Origin: Acidimicrobiales bacterium
Lineage (GTDB): Bacteria > Actinomycetota > Acidimicrobiia > Acidimicrobiales > JABEUL01
Assembly (NCBI GenBank): GCA_013044465.1
Contig: JABEUL010000068.1
Span: 1 to 11,261, forward strand
Length of the DNA stretch: 11,261 nucleotides
Direction of reading: 5' to 3'
The notes under the pieces were generated by a model that worked only from the letters and a program-made list of their open reading frames with translations, ran no database searches and was not told the origin of the DNA. How positions within the stretch are numbered: the first letter of the stretch is position 1; the number at the start of each line of letters is the position of its first letter. Of the stretch, positions 6,800 to 11,261 are shown piece by piece. The position numbers and the translations under genes were made by a program.

Positions 6800-8257
6800 A
6801 TGTGGCAGAATGAGAGGGTGAAAGAATCCTGCGGTGTCTTTGGTGTATATGCACCCGGGGTTTCTGTAGCACATGTCACCTACGACGGACTTTTTACTCT
6901 TCAACACCGTGGTCAAGAATCTGCAGGAATGGCAGTTAGTGACGGTGATACAATCATGGTCTATAAGGATATGGGCCTTGTTTCCAATGTGTTTGACGAG
7001 CATTCATTGGCCACCCTACAGGGGTTTTTAGCTATTGGTCACACCAGGTACTCGACCACTGGTTCGTCTACTTGGAAAAATGCGCAACCTGCCTATCGGC
7101 CTGTTGGCCCTGCAGGATTTGCCCTTGGACACAATGGAAATCTCACCAATACTGAGCAGTTGGCGCAAAAGGCCGGGATGTTGCCAGGAATGTTTACCTC
7201 AGATTCCGACGTCTTGGCCGAGCTTTTAGCCCAGGCATTTCAAAATCAGGGAGACCCCGACCCCAACTCGGCACATGCACTGGAAAAAGCACTATTAGAA
7301 GTGCTGCCTGAAATTGAAGGTGCCTTTTCTCTGGTGGTCATGGATGCCTTTAGACTGATCGGCATAAGAGACCCAAACGGTCTCCGGCCACTGTGCCTGG
7401 GAGAGTACCGAGAGTTGGGCCCAGATGGAGACGAGCACGTGACTGGCTGGTTGTTAGCTTCAGAATCACCAGCTTTAACAGTAGCTGGAGCCAAATTTGT
7501 GAGAGAGTTAGATCCCGGTGAGATGGTAATTATTGACGATGGGGGCGTGCGTACATTTATGCCATTTGAAGCCTCACGGATAAATCCCAGTCTCTGCATC
7601 TTTGAGTTTGTTTACTTTGCCCGTCCTGATTCGCTTCTTTATAACAAAGAGGTCCATGGAGCCAGGAGGCGCATGGGAGAGTTGCTTGCCAAGCAGCATC
7701 CAGTTGACGCCGATTTGGTAATGGGAGTACCTGATTCGGGTGTGCCTGCAGCAGAAGGATTCGCTCGCTTTAGCACCATCCCCTACGGCCAAGGACTAGT
7801 CAAAAATCGTTACATCGGACGAACATTTATTGACCCAACTCCAGAAGCCAGAGCAAGAAGTGTTCGGAGAAAGCTATCTCCACTGACTGAGAATATTACT
7901 GGAAAATCCTTAGTTGTCGTGGATGATTCATTTGTCAGAGGCACTACATCTAGAGCATTGGTCAAGATGTTGCGAGATGCTGGAGCCAAAGAGGTTCACA
8001 TGCGATTTTCTTCACCACCGTTTAAGTGGCCTTGCTTTTACGGGATTGACATTCCAAGCCGTGATGAACTCGTTGCAGCTCACGTGCCAGTAGATGAGAT
8101 TGCTCAGCTTATTGGAGCTGATTCCGTGGGCTTTTTATCACTCGATCAGCTGGTCGAGGCAATTGGCGTCGAGAGCGATCAGTTCTGTAATGGCTGTTTA
8201 ACAGGCGTGTATCCCTCCACTGTGCCTGATTTTGAAGGGGCGAAGGCAATTGTCTGA
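6776..8257 (+). CDS. purF: Amidophosphoribosyltransferase (glutamine PRPP amidotransferase)
   Basis: PurF commits PRPP to purine synthesis by transferring glutamine ammonia to give phosphoribosylamine. An Ntn-hydrolase glutaminase domain begins at CGVFGV, where C19 would be exposed by propeptide removal. It continues with LQHRGQESAG (42-51), GHTRYSTTG (88-96) and GHNGNL (118-123). The PRTase domain carries the PRPP loop VVVDDSFVRGTTS (380-392). Cysteines C274, C420, C471 and C474 (the last two as CNGC) match the ligands of the Bacillus-type [4Fe-4S] enzyme. Three starts are possible: ATG 6776 with GGGTAGG upstream (18-residue propeptide, used here), ATG 6800 (10 residues, closer to the 11-residue Bacillus propeptide) and GTG 6818 (4 residues). 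It overlaps purM by eight bases. Confidence 0.96.
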   Translation: MLYALGLGMWQNERVKESCGVFGVYAPGVSVAHVTYDGLFTLQHRGQESAGMAVSDGDTIMVYKDMGLVSNVFDEHSLATLQGFLAIGHTRYSTTGSSTWKNAQPAYRPVGPAGFALGHNGNLTNTEQLAQKAGMLPGMFTSDSDVLAELLAQAFQNQGDPDPNSAHALEKALLEVLPEIEGAFSLVVMDAFRLIGIRDPNGLRPLCLGEYRELGPDGDEHVTGWLLASESPALTVAGAKFVRELDPGEMVIIDDGGVRTFMPFEASRINPSLCIFEFVYFARPDSLLYNKEVHGARRRMGELLAKQHPVDADLVMGVPDSGVPAAEGFARFSTIPYGQGLVKNRYIGRTFIDPTPEARARSVRRKLSPLTENITGKSLVVVDDSFVRGTTSRALVKMLRDAGAKEVHMRFSSPPFKWPCFYGIDIPSRDELVAAHVPVDEIAQLIGADSVGFLSLDQLVEAIGVESDQFCNGCLTGVYPSTVPDFEGAKAIV

Positions 8258-9266
8258 TGGATTGACTTACTCAGAATCAGGAGTCGATATCAATGCTGGA
8301 GAGGCCGCAGTCGAAAAAATTAAAGGGGCAATCAGATCAACATATACAAAGGGAGTTGTCTCAGAAATTGGGGGATTTGGAGGAGCTTTTGAAATTGACA
8401 AGCAAGAGTACGACTCACCTGTCTTAATCTCCACTACTGATGGAGTGGGAACTAAAGCAGTTGTTGCAGGCGAGTGTAGACAAGTCGACACGATTGGACT
8501 TGATCTGGTTGCAATGTGTGTGGATGATCTTGTTTGTGTAGGAGCGAAGCCTTTATTCATGCTCGATTACATCTCAATTGGAAAAGTTGATCCCGATTAC
8601 ATCGAAAGAATTGTTTCAGGCATTGCCAAAGGTTGCAAGTTGGCCGGCGCTGCCCTTATTGGAGGTGAAATGGCCGAGCACTCGGGTGAGTTTGCTCCTG
8701 GGCACTTCGACTTAGCTGGATTTGCTGTTGGAATAGTTGAGAAAGAGAGAATTTTAGGGTCTGAAAATATTTTAGGAGATGAAGTTCTAATAGGTCTTAG
8801 CTCACCTGGAATTAGATCAAATGGCTATACATTGGCCAGAAAAGCACTCCTCTCGGATGCAGGTCTTCACTACGAAGATGAACTTTATCCGGGATCAACT
8901 GTCAGCGAGGCATTGCTTGAGCCCTCGGTTATTTATGCACCTCTTGTAACTTCACTTATTGCCTCTTTTCGTCAGGGAATTCGCTCCATAGCCCATGTCA
9001 CTGGGGGAGGATTGCTGTCCAACTTGACTCGTGTAATTCCTCCAAATTCAAAACCGATAGTTGATCGTGACTCTTGGGAAGTTCCTAAGGTTTTCAAAGT
9101 TATTCAAGAGGTCGGTCACATAGAAACCGAAGAGATGTACAGGGTTTTCAATATGGGAATCGGCATGGTTATGGCAGTTACTAGAGAGATCAAAGATGAA
9201 GTTTTGAAGGGCATTGAGAAGTCTGAATACGAAGCTCAGGAAATTGGACATCTAAGCAAAATCTAG
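8250..9266 (+). CDS. purM: Phosphoribosylformylglycinamidine cyclo-ligase (AIR synthetase)
   Basis: PurM closes the imidazole ring of FGAM with ATP to give AIR, step 5. From TTG at 8250 it has 338 residues, the normal size. Landmarks are YSESGVDINAG (7-17), the glycine-rich GGFGG (41-45), STTDGVGTK (61-69), a VDDLVCVGAKPL segment (91-102, with D where many homologues have N), GGEMAEHSGEF (138-148), GIRSNGYTLAR (187-197), HVTGGGLLSNL (249-259) and RVFNMGIGMV (298-307). I chose TTG 8250 because AAGGGG lies nine bases upstream and the N-terminus then has family length. TTG 8232 would also be in frame but lacks a ribosome site. The start lies inside the last codons of purF, so translation is probably coupled. 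No clear terminator follows. Confidence 0.96.
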   Translation: MSDGLTYSESGVDINAGEAAVEKIKGAIRSTYTKGVVSEIGGFGGAFEIDKQEYDSPVLISTTDGVGTKAVVAGECRQVDTIGLDLVAMCVDDLVCVGAKPLFMLDYISIGKVDPDYIERIVSGIAKGCKLAGAALIGGEMAEHSGEFAPGHFDLAGFAVGIVEKERILGSENILGDEVLIGLSSPGIRSNGYTLARKALLSDAGLHYEDELYPGSTVSEALLEPSVIYAPLVTSLIASFRQGIRSIAHVTGGGLLSNLTRVIPPNSKPIVDRDSWEVPKVFKVIQEVGHIETEEMYRVFNMGIGMVMAVTREIKDEVLKGIEKSEYEAQEIGHLSKI

Positions 9267-9276
9267 ATTAATCTAG
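9263..9276. repeat. Perfect 14-base palindrome at the purM stop
   Basis: CTAGATTAATCTAG is its own reverse complement; it contains the purM stop and ends 18 bases before the TTGACT box of the next promoter. It is short, AT-rich and not followed by a T run, so I do not read it as a terminator. It may be an operator half or chance. Confidence 0.5.
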
Positions 9277-9294
9277 GAAAATATTAAATATATC

Positions 9295-9330
9295 TTGACT
9301 TTTCTAGTTACTGCTAGTAACCTAGCTACG
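9295..9330 (+). promoter_or_regulatory. Promoter of the HTH-TOBE / molybdate transport genes, apparently leaderless
   Basis: TTGACT (9295-9300) and TAACCT (9318-9323) form a strong -35/-10 pair with the ideal 17-base spacer. Transcription would start about seven bases after the -10 box, at or next to the GTG at 9330, which is the start codon of the regulator gene. No ribosome site exists there, so the mRNA is probably leaderless, a mode common in actinobacteria. The 18 bases before the -35 box are almost all A and T (9277-9294), resembling an UP element. Confidence 0.7.
9307..9321. promoter_or_regulatory. Inverted repeat over the -10 region, possible operator
   Basis: GTTAC and GTAAC face each other around the five-base centre TGCTA, and the outer flanks continue imperfectly as CTA and CTAG. 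The repeat covers the spacer end and most of the -10 box, where a bound protein would block RNA polymerase. The obvious candidate ligand is the HTH-TOBE protein encoded immediately downstream; this is inference. Confidence 0.45.
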
Positions 9331-9755
9331 TGACACCATTACGAATCGGATACGTTGCCCAACTTCTGGGCGTAAGTGTGGATACTGTTAGAAAATGGGT
9401 TGACGACGGCAGCGTTCGTGCAACTAGAACCCCCAGTGGGCATCGTGAGATCGACCCTGCAGGTCTTGCAGAATTTCTAAGAGAATCTCTCTCAGATTCC
9501 TCTGGCATAAAGAGTGCCGAGATTACAAGAACACTGCCAGCATCCAGTGCCAGGAATCGGTTTTTGGGAATTGTCACCAATGTCACCAAGGACAAAGTCA
9601 TGGCCTCTGTTGAAATGGTTGCTGGATCATTCAGGATTGTCTCACTCATGAGTTCAGAAGCATGTGACGAATTGGGCTTGGAACCCGGCGTAGTTGCAGT
9701 GGCCAGCGTAAAAGCAACCAACATGATGATTGAAGTATCTAAAGAGAAGATTTGA
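9330..9755 (+). CDS. HTH-TOBE fusion protein, likely molybdate/tungstate-responsive regulator
   Basis: The protein has 141 residues in two parts. Residues 4-51 form a MerR/excisionase-like winged HTH (RIGYVAQLLGVSVDTVRKW, then the wing TPSGHREID). Residues 74-136 form a TOBE/Mop domain of the kind that binds molybdate, tungstate or molybdopterin (ARNRFLGIVTNVTKDKV, ending VASVKATNMMIEV). A linker rich in serine joins them. The architecture suggests a one-component sensor: oxyanion bound by TOBE changes DNA binding by the HTH, with a role like ModE but a different HTH. The start is GTG, placed by domain homology and by the promoter that points straight at it. It is followed one base later by the binding-protein gene, which fits control of molybdate uptake. 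The alternative is an intracellular Mop-type storage protein with an HTH remnant. Confidence 0.85.
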   Translation: MTPLRIGYVAQLLGVSVDTVRKWVDDGSVRATRTPSGHREIDPAGLAEFLRESLSDSSGIKSAEITRTLPASSARNRFLGIVTNVTKDKVMASVEMVAGSFRIVSLMSSEACDELGLEPGVVAVASVKATNMMIEVSKEKI

Positions 9756-9756
9756 A

Positions 9757-10710
9757 GTGCATACAAAGTCACTCGGGAATGTATTTATACGAAGGGCAAG
9801 GCTTGCTTTAAAGCGAAGCAAGTTCGTTTTTGGCGCCATTGTTTTAGGCTCGGCAGTCTTCCTTGCAAGTTGCTCCACAACCCATCAAAGTGCTCCCATT
9901 GCTACATCGGGAACAGGCTTAATAAAGGGAAATGGCACAGTAGATGTCTTATATGCCGGTTCACTCACTCAAATCATGGAGTCAGAGATCAGCACAAAAT
10001 TTAATTCAGCAACAGGGTTCACCTTCAGTGGATTTCCTGGAGGCTCAACTGCTTTGGCAAATCAAATGACTGGCGGAATCCATATAGCTGACATTTTTAT
10101 AAGTGCTGCTCCCAGTGTCGATACCACATTAATGACTGCCAAGGGAGCTGGAAAAATATCATGGTACGTAACGTTTGCCCAAGCCCCATTGGTGCTCGCA
10201 TACAATCCATCTTCTAAGTTCGCTAGTCAACTAAAGACTAAGCCTTGGCAAGATGTCATAGATGAGCCGGGATTTTTATTGGGACGGACCGATCCTAAAT
10301 TGGATCCTAAAGGCCTCTTAACCACCCAAGCCCTAAATACCGCAGCAACCCTTTACCACAGTCCCGCGCTAGCTGATATTGCAAATAGTTCAACCGGGGT
10401 ATTTCCAGAAGAAACACTCATAGGACGCTTAAGTGCAGGTCAGTTAGATGCGGGATTTTTTTACTCCAACGAGGCCAAGGCAGATGGTCTTCCCACTCTG
10501 CCACTAACTGGCATTAATTTAGGCGCTGCCTTTACTATCACAATTCCTCTGAACACGAAAAATGTAAGTGGAGCAGAGGCATTTGTGGAATTTCTTCTTC
10601 TTCCTTCGACGCAAAAGCTCTTGAGCCAAGATGGATTGCAAGTTGATGCAAAACCTAAATTAACTGGAACTGGGGCGCCGACCAATCTGGTGAAGCTTTT
10701 TGCCAACTAA
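9757..10710 (+). CDS. modA: Molybdate/tungstate ABC transporter substrate-binding lipoprotein (ModA/WtpA-like)
   Basis: This is the extracytoplasmic receptor of a high-affinity oxyanion importer. From the GTG at 9757 it has 317 residues: a long basic n-region (1-22), a hydrophobic stretch (23-36) and a lipobox LASC with C39 as the lipidated cysteine. The mature part starts the solute-binding fold with VDVLYAGSLTQIM (62-74), whose AGSL loop is typical of WtpA-like proteins. It continues with FPGGSTALANQM (93-104), ADIFISA (111-117) and GRTDPKLDPKG (176-186), the last also characteristic of the WtpA/tungstate branch. GTG 9757 was chosen because GAGAAG lies seven bases upstream and it follows the previous stop by one base; an in-frame TTG at 9730 would overlap the regulator gene. 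Molybdate versus tungstate preference cannot be told from sequence. Confidence 0.88.
   Translation: MHTKSLGNVFIRRARLALKRSKFVFGAIVLGSAVFLASCSTTHQSAPIATSGTGLIKGNGTVDVLYAGSLTQIMESEISTKFNSATGFTFSGFPGGSTALANQMTGGIHIADIFISAAPSVDTTLMTAKGAGKISWYVTFAQAPLVLAYNPSSKFASQLKTKPWQDVIDEPGFLLGRTDPKLDPKGLLTTQALNTAATLYHSPALADIANSSTGVFPEETLIGRLSAGQLDAGFFYSNEAKADGLPTLPLTGINLGAAFTITIPLNTKNVSGAEAFVEFLLLPSTQKLLSQDGLQVDAKPKLTGTGAPTNLVKLFAN
10689..10693 (+). promoter_or_regulatory. Ribosome binding site deciding the modB start
   Basis: GGTGA, complementary to the 16S tail, lies in the last modA codons, six bases before the TTG at 10700. It supports this overlapping non-ATG start and coupled translation with modA. Confidence 0.45.
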
Positions 10711-11248
10711 ATCTTCTAGCCTGGAAAAGAGTACAAAGCCGCTGCTCTTGATATTGGGGGCAATTGCAGCTGTATATGTGGGATTTCCAATTGCTGTATT
10801 CCTTTTTGAATCAACCAAAGCTGGAGTAACTAATCAAGGATTAGGCTCATCTGGAGGGCTACTGAATGCATTAGCTATCTCTATAGTTACTGCCTCAATA
10901 TCAACTGTCCTGATAGCGCTTTTTATGCTCCCATTGGCTTGGAGTATTGCTAATGCGAAAAGGAAGTTCTTGGCAAACATAGTTAGCTTTGCAGTCTCTA
11001 TTCCCCTTGCTCTTCCGCCGCTTGTTAGCGGCATCCTTCTAATTCACGTAATTGGACCTCTAAGTTGGCTGGGATCAACGACAGGGGGCCGACTGACAGA
11101 TTCGGTTATCGGGATAATCATTGCTCAATCTTTTGTATCGGCTCCATTTGCTTTCATCACAGCCAGAGCTTCATTTGCAAATATCGACCCTGGGCTCAAT
11201 GACATGGCACGCACCTATGGATTAAGCGACATGAGAAGATTTACTTGA
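10700..11248 (+). CDS. modB: Molybdate/tungstate ABC transporter permease ModB-like, frame closed early by TGA
   Basis: The 182 visible residues match the N-terminal two thirds of a ModB/WtpB-type permease (BPD_transp_1 fold). Hydrophobic segments lie at about 15-36, 54-81, 93-120 and 132-157. The IPLALPPLVSGILL segment (101-114) is typical of ModB, and the EAA loop begins at NDMARTYG (167-174). The frame ends with TGA at 11246-11248, inside the nine-residue stretch between the EAA glycine and the I-x-L-P end of the motif. The codons after the stop read I-G-L-K, fitting I-x-L, which suggests a nonsense change or sequence error rather than a natural C-terminus. The final membrane helices would be lost. 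The TTG start overlaps the modA end by 11 bases, with GGTGA six bases upstream. The coupling ATPase is not visible. Confidence 0.82.
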   Translation: MPTKSSSLEKSTKPLLLILGAIAAVYVGFPIAVFLFESTKAGVTNQGLGSSGGLLNALAISIVTASISTVLIALFMLPLAWSIANAKRKFLANIVSFAVSIPLALPPLVSGILLIHVIGPLSWLGSTTGGRLTDSVIGIIIAQSFVSAPFAFITARASFANIDPGLNDMARTYGLSDMRRFT

Positions 11249-11261
11249 ATTGGCCTCAAAG

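Noticed and set aside
6739..6879. Upstream extension of purA by 47 residues to an ATG at 6879
   Set aside because: The extension runs into purF on the other strand, has no similarity to the family, and the GTG at 6738 has a strong ribosome site and gives the canonical N-terminus.
8257..8265. ATG overlapping the purF stop (TGATGG) as the purM start
   Set aside because: It is out of frame with purM and meets TGA after two codons.
9263..9294. Intrinsic terminator for purFM at the 14-base palindrome
   Set aside because: The stem is AT-rich, its loop would be only two to four bases, and no T run follows; A/T bases next to the -35 box fit a promoter element better.
11246..11248. TGA read as tryptophan or selenocysteine
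   Set aside because: TGA is a normal stop for purD, purC, purS, purF and the HTH-TOBE gene, permeases of this family have no selenocysteine, and too little sequence follows to show a SECIS element.

Overview
The window looks like a chromosomal segment from a moderate-GC bacterium, most likely an Actinomycetota-like lineage. The grounds are the split into separate PurS and PurQ, frequent GTG and TTG starts, an apparently leaderless promoter, and an HTH-TOBE regulator of a type I associate with actinobacterial molybdate loci. The lineage is an inference and I cannot name a genus. TGA is a normal stop here: it ends purD, purC, purS, purF and the HTH-TOBE gene.

Layout. Positions 1-771 (minus) hold the N-terminal 257 codons of a PLP-dependent sphingosine-1-phosphate-lyase-like enzyme that runs off the left edge. 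After a 233-base gap, positions 1005-6738 (minus) hold a tightly packed purine operon, transcribed in the order purA-purD-purB-purC-purS-purQ. Most junctions overlap or are 2-20 bases apart. Positions 6776-9266 (plus) hold the divergent pair purF-purM, with only 37 bases between the purA and purF starts. Positions 9330-11248 (plus) hold a molybdate/tungstate uptake locus: an HTH-TOBE regulator, a ModA/WtpA-like binding lipoprotein, and a ModB-like permease whose frame is closed by a TGA inside its conserved EAA loop. The expected ATPase gene (modC) would lie to the right of the window.

Function. PurF makes phosphoribosylamine from PRPP. PurD adds glycine. PurQ and PurS are the glutaminase and bridging subunits of FGAM synthase, PurM makes AIR, and PurC makes SAICAR. 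PurB acts both on SAICAR and on adenylosuccinate, and PurA commits IMP to AMP. The large FGAM synthase subunit PurL, which PurQ and PurS need, is absent, as are purN, purE/K and purH, so these must be elsewhere. The right-hand locus appears to pair a one-component oxyanion sensor with its own transporter.

Points for a second look are the in-frame stop in modB, the leaderless promoter with an inverted repeat across its -10 region, the missing purL, the face-to-face purA/purF promoter region, and the lyase-like gene beside the purine operon. I saw no RNA genes, insertion sequences, CRISPR arrays or clear intrinsic terminators, and no stretch over 300 bases without a gene.
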